DNA of 16,620 bases from Ekhidna sp. (GCA_013214445.1 JABSPG010000027.1:1-16620); one strand, 5' to 3'. Positions 1 to 9,079 are shown, numbered from the stretch's first letter. Numbers and translations: made by a program. Notes: generated by a model not told the origin, from the letters alone.

Positions 1-277
1 CATATGCATCTTCCCACATTGCATCGAATGTACTTGGAACATAAGCATTATCCCATCTAGTTGCGCCTCCCAAATTCTCCATTCGCATGGTCTCTGAAGA
101 TGCATCTTGCGCTGCACTAAAGACATTCTCAAATTGCAGTTGGATACCATTTAACAATGCATTTACATCCGCATCTGCAGGCGTCAAGTTGTTTGGATCT
201 GCCTGCTGATCTAAATCACAACTTACCACCACGGCAGCTACGATCATCAAACTGAATAAATATTGTATTTTCTTCAT
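1..277 (-). CDS. SusD/RagB-family outer-membrane lipoprotein, N-terminal part
   Basis: Partial gene starting at ATG 275-277 and running off the left edge; 92 residues are visible. The N-terminus is a lipoprotein signal peptide: Lys at 2-3, a hydrophobic stretch at 6-18, then a lipobox ending in Ser19-Cys20. The mature part has the sequence style of SusD-family proteins, with a DPNN segment and a WDNAY segment. It lies 34 nt downstream of the SusC-type gene in the same direction, which is the standard order of such pairs. SusD proteins are surface lipoproteins that cap the SusC transporter and bind the nutrient, often a glycan or peptide. The family call rests on the lipobox, the early motifs and the position after susC, because most of the protein is outside the window. 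The substrate cannot be told. Confidence 0.85.
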   Translation of the reverse strand, partial: MKKIQYLFSLMIVAAVVVSCDLDQQADPNNLTPADADVNALLNGIQLQFENVFSAAQDASSETMRMENLGGATRWDNAYVPSTFDAMWEDAY

Positions 278-311
278 AATTTTTCTTGTTTACTTAAGCC
301 TAAAATTATCC

Positions 312-3300
312 TTAGAAAGTCAGCTTAACAGTTCCCCCGAATCTTCTACTTGAAGGTCCAGTCAAGAAGTCAAGACCCTGGCCATTTCCAACTCCAACTC
401 CCAAAACATCTGTATCAAAATTGATACTAGGAGGGAAGTTCACCGCTTTGAACCACAGGTTTTGACCTACAGCTGATACGGAAATACCGTTAAATGGCGT
501 GTTGCTCAACAATGATGCTGGTAAATCATAGGTCAAAGAGATTTCTCTCAACCTGATCGTTGTTCCATCCCAAACTCTGTCCTCAGTTGCTCCAAAACCT
601 AAGTTATTAAAGAATGCATCTGTAGTTGTGATTTGGATATCATTAGGAACATAAGTGGGGTTACCATCTGCATCCGTACCACTCTGCTTCACTCCAGGAA
701 GAATAATTGGTGGCTCACGATCGAAATCAGTATCACCCGCAAGACCTCTACCCATCAAAGCAGCAGCTGTGATAGAGAAAATATCTCCACCATGTCTGTA
801 ATCCCACTGCATGCCTAGGGATAGTCCTTTCCAAGAAATAGTATTGATACCCGTCAACGTAAAGTCAGGATTCGGATCTCCAATGATAGCAGGATCAGCA
901 GCAATGATGTAATCACCGTTACCATCTACAATTCTGTTTCCATCCGGATCAGTTTCAACAACTGTTCCCCAAAGCACACCGTAAGCTTCTCCTGGAACCA
1001 TTGCATTTCCAGCAAAATCAATGAATCCAGTTGTTTGGATGAAGTTCAAGTCAAACTCAGGAGCCAACTCATTAACTGTTGTTTCATAAGCAAAGAAGTT
1101 GAACCCGATATCCCAAGTTACCGCACCTCTTACCGGGGTAACATTCAAACCTAGTTCAATTCCTTTATTTTCAATTTCTCCAGCATTGATTTGTGTATCC
1201 GTATATCCTGTACTTGGATCTAGATCGGCTAGAGTAATTAAATCCTCTGTAATTCTTCGGTAAAGGGACATGTCAATCCCCACTCTGTTATTGAACATCT
1301 TCGCTTCAAGACCCAATTCAATCTCAGTTTGTAGTTCTGGACTCAAATTAGGGTTACCTAATCTGTTATTTGAAGAATTTGACACCCTTGTCGATCCACC
1401 ATTGTCAACAAATGCTTGAGCATTAGCAGTCAATCTATTTCTAGTTTGATATGGGTCAGGGAAACCTGAGGAAGTTCCATAGCCTACTCTTACTTTGGCA
1501 TAATTCAAAATATCAGACTCTAAACCGAACGCAGTTGTCGGGATGAATGATGCAGAAATACTAGGATAAAGGATAGACTGTTGATCAGATTCAACAGTAG
1601 AAGACCAATCGTTTCTAGCTTGTACGTTTAAGTATAAGAAATCCTTGTAGTCTAAGTTGATACTTGTATAAACTGCATATAGATTTTCAACACTTCGGAA
1701 CTGAATGTTCTCGAATCCAGCATTAGCAAAACTGTTATTAGGAGCAGTAGCGCTAAAGTTTGCATGCTCCAAGAATCCGAATGTACTCTGACCTGTACTC
1801 TCCAACCCATCTCTATCAAAACGATCCAATCTCGCATTGAACCCTACTAGAGCTGACAGTCTTAAATCACTGCTAAGATCTTTGCTGTAATTTATCAATC
1901 CAGTATGATCAAATATATCGTTTCTGATATGAGTGGTTCTGTAAAGTCCCTCATCAAGAATCGCATTCGCAGGACCAGGGCCAATACCACGGTTGATGAT
2001 GTACTCCTGGAACTCATAGTACGTATCGTAACCTCCTCTATACGTCACTGTCAGGTTATCAAGAATATCATAAGATAATGACATCTTTCCAGTTAAACGC
2101 GTAGTTGAAGAAGTAGCTGAAGTATTCTCTATCAACCAGTTAGGGTTTGGAATATCGTTACCTCCTCTATAGTATACACTTTGGTTAGTAAGCGGATTTG
2201 TGAAAGGCAAGCCGTTCAAATCAACCGTTCTAGGTGTATAAAGAATGTTTGCATATATCGCTGAACCTCTTCCCGAAGCACTACTACCTGTAGATGCTCC
2301 TAGTGGTGGTGCCTTTGTATCGGTAACAGCAACATTGATTGAAGTATTCAATCGCATTCTATCAGAAAGCTTGGTGTCAAAACCAAGACCCACATTCAAT
2401 TTATCTAATGAGTTATTGGGCAAGAATCCATCTTCTGTAGCATAACTAATCGTAGAGTTGATGCTAGTATTGCCTGATCTTCCAGATAAGCTCAATGAAG
2501 TCTGAGAAGCAAGACCTGTGTCAAAAAATGGAGCTGCGTTATCGTACGCTCTGTATGCATATTGCTTTCCTCCAAACTCATCAGCAAAAACTGCAGCCAA
2601 ATCTGGGTTTCTGAATTGTGAGTAAGGGTGAGCTACACTGTCTACATTATCTATTCTATCTCCCCAGTTACTGAAGAAGAATGCTGGAAACTGATGGAAA
2701 CCATTTCCATAGGTATCTTGATACTCTGGAAGTGATGCAATCTGTGTAGCATAAACACCCTGAGTAATACTAACTTCAAAATCATCATTCTGCGCTCCTG
2801 CACTTCCTGTTTTTGTAGTGATTAGTACTACACCATTTCGCCCTTGCTCTCCGTAAAGCACTGCAGCACTCAACCCTTTAAGCACTTCAATGCCAGCGAT
2901 GTTATTTGGATCTAGATCCAGAAAACGAGATGAGCTGTTAAGTGATCCCCCAGTAAAGTTTGACTGAGTGTTTGTATTGGTGTTAAATGGTACACCATCC
3001 ACGATAAATAATGGTTGGTTAGTTCCATTTACAGAAGTATAACCTCTAATAATGATGTTCATACCTGCTCCAGTGGTACCACTTGTCTGAGTGATATTCA
3101 CACCGGCAACTTTACCATTAAGTAGCTGAGCAACGTCATTGTTAGGCTTTCTTTGTAAATCCTCACCTGCTACTGAAGCTACAGAGTATCCAAGTGCTCT
3201 TTTCTCACGCTGGATACCTTGGGCTGTCACAACTACCTCTTGTAGTTCAGTTGCACCTCCCATGGTAATGTCAATTGTAGATCTTGCTCCGACAGAAACT

Positions 3301-3539
3301 TCTTGTGTCTCAAAACCCACAAATGAAAATACCAAAACGGCACCATCATCTACTGATAAACGGTAGTTACCGTCTAGGTCAGTAGTAGTACCAGTTGTTG
3401 TGCCTTTAATCACAACGTTCACTCCTGGTAGGGTTTCTCCCGCGTCATCGGTAACCTTTCCAGAAACCGTCCTTTGAGCTACCGCACTGAATGCAATAAC
3501 AGTCAAGAACGCAAAACTTAGTAGTAAAATCCTCTTCAT
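312..3539 (-). CDS. SusC/RagA-family TonB-linked outer-membrane transporter
   Basis: A complete 1075-residue protein of the usual SusC size. Domains in order: signal peptide 1-22 (cleavage after AVA-Q), a carboxypeptidase-regulatory-like domain at about 23-95 (the GKV..D..GE.LPGVNV type), a TonB-box-like EVVVTA at 101-106, a plug domain at about 112-245 (VLKG at 219-222, LYG at 228-230, NGVVLITTK at 235-243), then a long TonB-dependent beta-barrel ending in phenylalanine (VKLTF), as expected for an outer-membrane protein. In this family the protein imports nutrients across the outer membrane with TonB/ExbBD energy, together with the SusD lipoprotein encoded 34 nt downstream. No sigma/anti-sigma pair or hybrid sensor is visible next to it, and no hydrolase is inside the window, so the substrate is unknown. 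A promoter-like element lies about 40 nt upstream. Confidence 0.95.
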   Translation of the reverse strand: MKRILLLSFAFLTVIAFSAVAQRTVSGKVTDDAGETLPGVNVVIKGTTTGTTTDLDGNYRLSVDDGAVLVFSFVGFETQEVSVGARSTIDITMGGATELQEVVVTAQGIQREKRALGYSVASVAGEDLQRKPNNDVAQLLNGKVAGVNITQTSGTTGAGMNIIIRGYTSVNGTNQPLFIVDGVPFNTNTNTQSNFTGGSLNSSSRFLDLDPNNIAGIEVLKGLSAAVLYGEQGRNGVVLITTKTGSAGAQNDDFEVSITQGVYATQIASLPEYQDTYGNGFHQFPAFFFSNWGDRIDNVDSVAHPYSQFRNPDLAAVFADEFGGKQYAYRAYDNAAPFFDTGLASQTSLSLSGRSGNTSINSTISYATEDGFLPNNSLDKLNVGLGFDTKLSDRMRLNTSINVAVTDTKAPPLGASTGSSASGRGSAIYANILYTPRTVDLNGLPFTNPLTNQSVYYRGGNDIPNPNWLIENTSATSSTTRLTGKMSLSYDILDNLTVTYRGGYDTYYEFQEYIINRGIGPGPANAILDEGLYRTTHIRNDIFDHTGLINYSKDLSSDLRLSALVGFNARLDRFDRDGLESTGQSTFGFLEHANFSATAPNNSFANAGFENIQFRSVENLYAVYTSINLDYKDFLYLNVQARNDWSSTVESDQQSILYPSISASFIPTTAFGLESDILNYAKVRVGYGTSSGFPDPYQTRNRLTANAQAFVDNGGSTRVSNSSNNRLGNPNLSPELQTEIELGLEAKMFNNRVGIDMSLYRRITEDLITLADLDPSTGYTDTQINAGEIENKGIELGLNVTPVRGAVTWDIGFNFFAYETTVNELAPEFDLNFIQTTGFIDFAGNAMVPGEAYGVLWGTVVETDPDGNRIVDGNGDYIIAADPAIIGDPNPDFTLTGINTISWKGLSLGMQWDYRHGGDIFSITAAALMGRGLAGDTDFDREPPIILPGVKQSGTDADGNPTYVPNDIQITTTDAFFNNLGFGATEDRVWDGTTIRLREISLTYDLPASLLSNTPFNGISVSAVGQNLWFKAVNFPPSINFDTDVLGVGVGNGQGLDFLTGPSSRRFGGTVKLTF

Positions 3540-3579
3540 ACTAACTAGTTAATCGTTAAACATTAATTTATTGAAGCCC

Positions 3580-3612
3580 GAAAGATATTACTTTTTAATA
3601 ATATTTAACAAA
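3580..3612 (-). promoter_or_regulatory. Predicted promoter of susC
   Basis: Read on the minus strand, TTTG (3612-3609) is followed after 21 nt by TATCTTTC (3587-3580), a 7 of 8 match to the Bacteroidota -7 element TAnnTTTG. The spacing equals that of the candidate promoter at 11195-11227. It would give a leader of roughly 35 nt before the susC ATG. It is a motif match only, with the last base deviating. Confidence 0.5.
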
Positions 3613-3709
3613 ATTGTTTTTTCAGAAAAACCACCCACAGACCCCATTTAAAGATCATTTTTGCCACTTATCATCCAAATTAAGAGTGAAAAATGAAATG
3701 AGCAGAATA

Positions 3710-3736
3710 AAAGTTTACTACTTCAAGTAAAGCTTT
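3710..3736 (-). terminator. Possible hairpin terminator after the PorE-like gene
   Basis: The arms AAAG-TTTACT (3710-3719) and AGTAAAGCTTT (3726-3736) pair with one bulged base around a 6-nt loop, about 55 nt beyond the stop of the OmpA-family gene. On the minus strand the stem is followed by a short T-rich run. The stem is AT-rich and therefore weak. The rest of the 252-nt gap 3540-3791 is AT-rich and holds only this hairpin and the susC promoter candidate. Confidence 0.35.
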
Positions 3737-3791
3737 AATTAAATTCTGAATTCACTTAATCGAAAAAATTAACATAAAAGCAAACTTTTTG

Positions 3792-5759
3792 TCACTTCAT
3801 CCGTAGGACACGGAATTCGATTCTTCGGTTGGATTGTTTACCCTCTTCAGTCAGATTTGTCTGCAGAGGCTGAGAAGCCGCATAACCCTTATACTCCAAA
3901 CGTCTAGATTCAATGCCCATCTCAATAAGTCTCTTACGAACTTCCTCAGCTCTTTGGGTAGAAAGCTTTTTGTTGTACTCTTCATCGCCAACATTATCTG
4001 TATGTCCTGCAATTTCCACGACGATAGATGGATTGTCTCTAAGTAGAATTAAAGCACTTTTTAAATCTGATGACGATTTTTCATTTAGCTTGTAAGAAGC
4101 TGTTTCGAAGTAAATATTCTCTAAAACAATTCTTTTGCCTGCTTCAACCTTTTGAAGTTCAATAAGCACTGTGTCAGGTTCCTTTAATACACTTCCTTTA
4201 GTACTAAAGTGGTAATCGGCAAACAAGTATCCTTTTTTCTTCACATAAGCAGCCAACTCCAAACCTTTTGGCAAAACCATATAGTAGCTGCCAGATATTG
4301 AATCTGACTTACTGTTATAGATAGAAGAGCTATTCTCTAAATCGACAACCTCGACAAAAGCAGAGAGAGGCTCCCTAGTTGATGCATCAACGATTTTACC
4401 CCGGATATACGTAACCCCTTTCTGCTTCACACTTGAAGGAAGTGTCGTTTTAACAATTTTGCTATCTTCAATCGTGTAGCCCTTCTTTTTTTCTTTGGCA
4501 AAGTATGCTGATACACCATCCCCACTTAGAACTATTGAAACTTCATCCCTGAATGTGTTGATGGGATATCCTAGGTTTTGCGGAACACTCCATTCTGAAT
4601 CCACTTTTTCAGAAACAAACAAATCGTATCCTCCCATACCTGGATATCCATTTGCAGAAAAGAAAATTGATACCCCATTGGGATGAATAAAGGGTGTAGT
4701 TTCATCTCTCGATGAATTAATAACACTCCCTAAGTTTACCGGAGAAGTCCACTTTCCATCAATTTCTTTTGAAACCCAAATATCTCGACCACCATATCCA
4801 CCTCGGCGATTGGAGGAAAAGAATAATGTTTTGCCATCTGCAGATAAAGATGGCTGGGACTCCCAATATATCGAATTCACTCCCTTTCCGAGATTTTTTG
4901 GATAAGACCATTCATCCCCGATCTTTTTTGAAATATACAGATCACAGCTCCCTAAGCCGTTCTTGCCTTCACAGGAAGTAAATATCATTGTCCGTCCGTT
5001 TGCAGAAACTGAGCAGGCTCCTTCGTTTAGCTTAGAATTAATTCTAGAAGATACAGATTTTGCAGGCTGCCACTGTCCATCTTTAAAAAAGCTAACTACT
5101 ATGTCTTCATCACCACTAACATGATCACGTTTAGTGAAAAAAATTGAAGAAGTATCGATCGTCACAGATGGTAAATATTGTAGCCGATATCGATTGATGG
5201 CTTTCGGTAGTTCTTTTACAACTATGCTGTCGGACTTAGCGTTTAGTTGATTTTCAGCAAAATCAAGACTCCTCAACAGTAGTTTTATTTCAGAACTATT
5301 TGCTCTCTCCGGCACTTTTAGTAAGAATCTTGTCACGTACTCCCTGCTCGCACTATACTGTCCTCTATCAAATGCTCCCTGTGCCAGTTTTTCTAAGACT
5401 GATACCATCGGATCTGTAGAATAAATGACGTAATCCTGAAATTTCGAGAATGCTGAATCAGTTTGAGCGGTAGCTGTGTACAAGCTTCCCATTCTAAGAT
5501 AAGCTTCGTAGAAGTTTTTATCTTCCTGCGAGGCTTGCTCCAAATACGCTATCGCACTATAAAAGTCGCGCTCCTTATAACTTTTGTCTGCTTTCAGGTA
5601 AAGTTTCTTGGCTTTCTTATTTGTGGTTGATAGTTCTTGAGCAACCGCAGATTGAATAGTTAGGGAAAATAACAGGATACAGCGAGCAGAAAACAGTAGG
5701 ATCTTCCTTAGACCTAGGGAATATCCATGTATTTGTGAGTCTGTAGAGATATTTTCCAT
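3792..5759 (-). CDS. PorE-like OmpA-family protein (TPR, PD40, regulatory-like, OmpA domains)
   Basis: A 655-residue envelope protein. A signal peptide has an unusually long n-region (1-18), a hydrophobic core at about 19-36 and an AVA-Q cleavage site near 40. It is followed by TPR-type helices at about 45-175, PD40/WD40-like propeller repeats at about 195-440 (repeated SADG/FFSSN and DL(Y/F)VS/DIWVS motifs), a carboxypeptidase-regulatory-like domain at about 450-535, and an OmpA C-terminal domain at about 546-653. The peptidoglycan-binding residues of OmpA are present as Asp588 (HTDNVG) and Arg603. This domain order is that of PorE, a type IX secretion protein that binds peptidoglycan. P. 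gingivalis PorE is a lipoprotein, but no lipobox is seen here, and no other por genes are nearby. The assignment is therefore to the architecture; a role in secretion is inferred. The first 46 nt overlap queE. Confidence 0.85.
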   Translation of the reverse strand: MENISTDSQIHGYSLGLRKILLFSARCILLFSLTIQSAVAQELSTTNKKAKKLYLKADKSYKERDFYSAIAYLEQASQEDKNFYEAYLRMGSLYTATAQTDSAFSKFQDYVIYSTDPMVSVLEKLAQGAFDRGQYSASREYVTRFLLKVPERANSSEIKLLLRSLDFAENQLNAKSDSIVVKELPKAINRYRLQYLPSVTIDTSSIFFTKRDHVSGDEDIVVSFFKDGQWQPAKSVSSRINSKLNEGACSVSANGRTMIFTSCEGKNGLGSCDLYISKKIGDEWSYPKNLGKGVNSIYWESQPSLSADGKTLFFSSNRRGGYGGRDIWVSKEIDGKWTSPVNLGSVINSSRDETTPFIHPNGVSIFFSANGYPGMGGYDLFVSEKVDSEWSVPQNLGYPINTFRDEVSIVLSGDGVSAYFAKEKKKGYTIEDSKIVKTTLPSSVKQKGVTYIRGKIVDASTREPLSAFVEVVDLENSSSIYNSKSDSISGSYYMVLPKGLELAAYVKKKGYLFADYHFSTKGSVLKEPDTVLIELQKVEAGKRIVLENIYFETASYKLNEKSSSDLKSALILLRDNPSIVVEIAGHTDNVGDEEYNKKLSTQRAEEVRKRLIEMGIESRRLEYKGYAASQPLQTNLTEEGKQSNRRIEFRVLRMK

Positions 5760-6331
5760 TTTGGGTGACGCTTCACGAAATCAACGATCAAAGGTGTCAT
5801 TTCTTTTTCTTTTGACCACTCAGGCTGTAAGAATAGTTCGGAAGAATCACTCATTCTTAGGGCATGCTCATCGGACCATTGAAAATCTGATCTATTATAA
5901 ATCACCACCTTAAGCTCATTGGACTTTTGATAAAACTCATCCAAGGGCTTTTTGAATTTTTTAGGAGAGAAGCATATCCAATCCCATTGACCAGATAGCT
6001 TATATGCACCTGATGTTTCAATATTGGTGCTTAGACCTGCCTTATGCAAAGTCTCTGTCAGCAGATCCAAATTGTACATCAATGGTTCCCCACCTGTGAC
6101 AACTACCAACTTTGCTCCTGAATCCCTTGCTTTGGCAACTATCTCTTCAACTGAACACCAAGGAAATTTAGAGACATCCCATGATTCCTTTACATCGCAC
6201 CATACACAGCCCACATCGCACCCTCCTAGCCTAATGAAATATGCGGGTGTACCGGCGTGGAAGCCTTCCCCTTGAATAGTATAGAACGACTCCATTACCG
6301 GAAGAAACTCCGGGTCAACGATTTCGCTCAT
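5714..6331 (-). CDS. queE: 7-carboxy-7-deazaguanine synthase (radical SAM)
   Basis: A 205-residue radical SAM enzyme that converts 6-carboxy-tetrahydropterin to 7-carboxy-7-deazaguanine in the cytoplasm, in the pathway to preQ0 and queuosine in tRNA. The 4Fe-4S cluster motif CX3CX2C is at Cys38, Cys42 and Cys45. The YTIQGEG motif near 17-23 is typical of QueE, and a TGGEP SAM-binding motif lies at 79-83. The length is normal for the family. Its start overlaps the end of folD by 17 nt and its end overlaps the PorE-like gene by 46 nt, so all three are probably on one transcript. No queC, queD or queF is visible in the window, so the rest of the pathway must be encoded elsewhere. Confidence 0.95.
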   Translation of the reverse strand: MSEIVDPEFLPVMESFYTIQGEGFHAGTPAYFIRLGGCDVGCVWCDVKESWDVSKFPWCSVEEIVAKARDSGAKLVVVTGGEPLMYNLDLLTETLHKAGLSTNIETSGAYKLSGQWDWICFSPKKFKKPLDEFYQKSNELKVVIYNRSDFQWSDEHALRMSDSSELFLQPEWSKEKEMTPLIVDFVKRHPKWKISLQTHKYMDIP

Positions 6332-7184
6332 AAGCCTTTAAGGTGTTCAGCAGTAGCGATGCGATGGTCATTGGACCTACTCCACCTGGAACGGGAGTTA
6401 TATAGCTTGTAATGGGAGCCACCTCTTCATAAACCACATCTCCAGACAATCTAAATCCAGACTTTTTTGAAGAATCTTCAACTCTGGTAGTTCCTACATC
6501 TATAACTACGGCACCCTCCTTAACCATATCTTTTGTAATCAGTCCAGGTTTGCCAACAGCAACGACCAAAATATCAGCCTCCTTAGTGTGAGACTTTAGA
6601 TCTACGGTTGCTTTATGACAAACTGTAACTGTAGCCTGTCCCTCTTGAAGCATCATTAGACTCAGAGGGGCACCAGCAATTCTACTTGCACCTACCACTA
6701 CACAGTTTTTTCCCGTAGTAGAAATCTCATACCTTCTAATTAACTCCATGATACCAAATGGAGTCGCTGGTAACAAAAGTGGATTATCCGAAACGATACT
6801 GCCAAAGTTCTGATTTGTAAACCCATCAACATCTTTCTCTGGAGCTATCTGCTCGGTGATATGTTCAACAGATATATGTTCAGGAAGAGGTATTTGGACG
6901 ATAAATCCATCAATATCTGAATCCTCATTCATTTGCTGGATATGTTTAATGAGCTTTTGTTCAGAGATTGTACTCGCAAAATGCATCAAGGTAAAGTCAA
7001 ATCCCACTGCTTTACAGGCGTTGATTTTACCGTTGACGTAGGTGTGACTTGCACCATCATCCCCAACTATAATAATTGCCAAATGAGGTACTCTATGACC
7101 ATCAGCTTTTAATTGCTGAACCTTCGCTGCTATCTCACTTTTAATGTCCTTGGAGATCTGTCTTCCGTCTATGATATTGGGCAT
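6315..7184 (-). CDS. folD: Methylenetetrahydrofolate dehydrogenase / methenyltetrahydrofolate cyclohydrolase
   Basis: A 289-residue bifunctional cytoplasmic enzyme that interconverts 5,10-methylene- and 10-formyl-tetrahydrofolate using NADP. The catalytic Tyr49-x3-Lys53 motif (YVNGK), the KDVDGF folate-site motif with Asp120, the nucleotide-binding GASRIAGAP segment at 165-173 and the C-terminal TPVPGGVGPMT signature at 263-273 are all present. The loop usually written PCTP reads PATP here (139-142), an ordinary variation. The length matches the family. It begins 14 nt after the lepA stop and overlaps queE by 17 nt, suggesting an operon driven from the promoter ahead of lepA. Confidence 0.97.
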   Translation of the reverse strand: MPNIIDGRQISKDIKSEIAAKVQQLKADGHRVPHLAIIIVGDDGASHTYVNGKINACKAVGFDFTLMHFASTISEQKLIKHIQQMNEDSDIDGFIVQIPLPEHISVEHITEQIAPEKDVDGFTNQNFGSIVSDNPLLLPATPFGIMELIRRYEISTTGKNCVVVGASRIAGAPLSLMMLQEGQATVTVCHKATVDLKSHTKEADILVVAVGKPGLITKDMVKEGAVVIDVGTTRVEDSSKKSGFRLSGDVVYEEVAPITSYITPVPGGVGPMTIASLLLNTLKAYERNR

Positions 7185-7198
7185 TTCTAAGTCTTTAG

Positions 7199-8986
7199 TT
7201 AGTCAAGTTTTAAAACAGCCATAAAAGCCTCTTGCGGAATTTCGACATTACCAACCTGTCTCATTCGTTTCTTACCTTTCTTCTGCTTTTCCAACAGTTT
7301 TCTTTTTCTTGAGATATCACCTCCATAACACTTTGCAAGTACGTTTTTCCTCATTGCTTTCACTGATTCCCTTGCAATTATTTTAGTGCCAATAGCAGCC
7401 TGCACTGCGATTTCGAACATTTGCCTTGGTATTAACTCCTTCAGTTTCTCACAAAGACGCTTACCCCATTCGTATGCTTTGTCCCTGTGCACGATGGCCG
7501 ACAAGGCATCTACTTTATCACCGTTTAACATGATATCCAACTTAACCATATCAGATCTACGGTACCCGATAAGTTCATAATCAAGGGAAGCATATCCTCG
7601 AGAAATTGTCTTCAGTTTATCAAAAAAGTCGAACACAATCTCTGCTAAGGGTATTTCGAAGGTTAACTCTACCCTGCTTGATGTCAGATAAACCTGGTTC
7701 TTTATCTCACCTCGTTTATCCATGCACAAGGCGATAATGGGTCCAATAAATTCGGCCTTTGAAATAATTTGTGCCCTAATAAAGGGTTCTTCAATATGAC
7801 TGATAAGATTGGATTCTGGAAGTTCAGAAGGTGCACTTACTTTAAGAATACTCTCATCATTTTCGATGGCGTGAAATCTCACTGACGGGACGGTAGTAAT
7901 TACCGTCATGTCAAATTCTCGTTCTAGCCTCTCTTGAACGATCTCCATATGAAGCATCCCTAAGAAACCGCACCGAAAACCAAAGCCTAGAGCGGCGGAG
8001 GTTTCCGGCTCCCATATTAAAGAAGCATCGTTGAGTTGTAGCTTCTCCATAGAAGCTCTAAGCTCTTCAAACTCACTGGTCTCCACCGGATAAATCCCCG
8101 CAAAGACCATTGGCTTTACATCTTCAAACCCCTTCACTTGCTTTTGAGTAGGACGATCCACGTGCGTAATTGTATCCCCTACTTTTACTTCTTTAGCAAC
8201 CTTTATTCCCGAAATCAGATAGCCAACATTTCCGGCGGACACTGCATTTTTCGGTTCATGATCAAGTCGTAAAACACCTATCTCATCTGCTTCATAGGTC
8301 TTTCCTGTATTGACAAACTTTACCTTGTCCCCCTTCTTCAAAGAGCCGTTGAAAACCCTGAAAAAGACCTCAATCCCTCGATAGGGATTGAATACAGAAT
8401 CAAAGATCATTGCCTGAAGAGGTTCATCTGGATCTCCTTTTGGAGCTGGAACCATATTCACGATTGCTTCAAGAATGTCTGGCACCCCAATGCCCTCCTT
8501 TGCGCTTGCGTGAATAATTGATTCTTTTTCACAGCCGATTAAATCGATGATCTGATCTGAAACTTCATCGGGCATGGCACCAGGGAGGTCAATCTTGTTT
8601 AGTACAGGAATGATCTCTAAATCATGTTCCAACGCCAGATACAAGTTAGAAATAGTCTGAGCTTCGATACCCTGAGCAGCATCTACCACCAGTAGTGCTC
8701 CTTCACACGCCGCAATTGATCTCGAAACCTCATATGAAAAATCTACATGACCCGGTGTATCAATTAAATTGAGGGTATACTTCTCATCATTGAGTTCATA
8801 GTCCATCTGGATCGCGTGACTTTTAATCGTAATTCCACGCTCTCTTTCCAGATCCATGTTATCCAACAATTGAGCCTGCATTTCACGATCTGACACTGTT
8901 TGCGTAAACTCCAATAGTCGATCAGCCAAAGTACTCTTACCGTGATCTATATGGGCGATAATGCAGAAATTTCTAATATTTTTCAT
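7199..8986 (-). CDS. lepA: Elongation factor 4, ribosome-associated GTPase
   Basis: A 595-residue translational GTPase of normal LepA length. G1 AHIDHGKST is at 11-19, G2 RGIT at 50-53, G3 DTPGH at 76-80, G4 NKID at 130-133 and the G5 SAK at 163-165. The LepA-specific C-terminal region is intact, ending in the basic stretch around Lys560-Lys585 and the final IPQEAFMAVLKLD. LepA binds the ribosome and affects translocation or initiation under stress conditions. It is the first gene of a likely operon with folD, queE and the PorE-like gene, and a strong -7 element lies about 57 nt upstream of its ATG. Confidence 0.98.
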   Translation of the reverse strand: MKNIRNFCIIAHIDHGKSTLADRLLEFTQTVSDREMQAQLLDNMDLERERGITIKSHAIQMDYELNDEKYTLNLIDTPGHVDFSYEVSRSIAACEGALLVVDAAQGIEAQTISNLYLALEHDLEIIPVLNKIDLPGAMPDEVSDQIIDLIGCEKESIIHASAKEGIGVPDILEAIVNMVPAPKGDPDEPLQAMIFDSVFNPYRGIEVFFRVFNGSLKKGDKVKFVNTGKTYEADEIGVLRLDHEPKNAVSAGNVGYLISGIKVAKEVKVGDTITHVDRPTQKQVKGFEDVKPMVFAGIYPVETSEFEELRASMEKLQLNDASLIWEPETSAALGFGFRCGFLGMLHMEIVQERLEREFDMTVITTVPSVRFHAIENDESILKVSAPSELPESNLISHIEEPFIRAQIISKAEFIGPIIALCMDKRGEIKNQVYLTSSRVELTFEIPLAEIVFDFFDKLKTISRGYASLDYELIGYRRSDMVKLDIMLNGDKVDALSAIVHRDKAYEWGKRLCEKLKELIPRQMFEIAVQAAIGTKIIARESVKAMRKNVLAKCYGGDISRKRKLLEKQKKGKKRMRQVGNVEIPQEAFMAVLKLD

Positions 8987-9042
8987 AGCTTAAATCTTGG
9001 CAGAAATGCCTGAAAACTCCTCAATCCTTTGAAAACAAACCG

Positions 9043-9050
9043 CAAAGGTA
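9043..9050 (-). promoter_or_regulatory. Predicted -7 promoter element of lepA
   Basis: The minus strand reads TACCTTTG, an exact match to the Bacteroidota -7 consensus TAnnTTTG, preceded by ATTTG as is common in such promoters. No clear -33 TTTG is seen at 19-21 nt upstream. The implied leader is about 50 nt. The element adjoins a perfect dyad at 9052-9079. Confidence 0.6.
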
Positions 9051-9051
9051 C

Positions 9052-9079
9052 AAATAGAAAGTCAGGATTTTTTCTATTT
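9052..9079. repeat. 9-bp perfect inverted repeat between dtd and lepA
   Basis: AAATAGAAA (9052-9060) and TTTCTATTT (9071-9079) form a perfect dyad around a 10-nt loop. It is 25 nt past the dtd stop and directly upstream of the lepA -7 element. It could be a weak terminator for the dtd operon or a protein-binding operator. Each arm has only one G:C pair, so it may not be a stable RNA hairpin. Confidence 0.45.

Noticed and set aside
3676..3683. A second -7-like element (TTAATTTG on the minus strand) further upstream of susC.
   Set aside because: It has no -33 partner, and the candidate at 3580-3612 has both elements at the expected spacing.
5682..5759. A lipoprotein signal in the PorE-like protein, using the Cys at residue 27.
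   Set aside because: The residue before it is Arg, which does not fit a lipobox, and a good AVA-Q signal peptidase I site follows.
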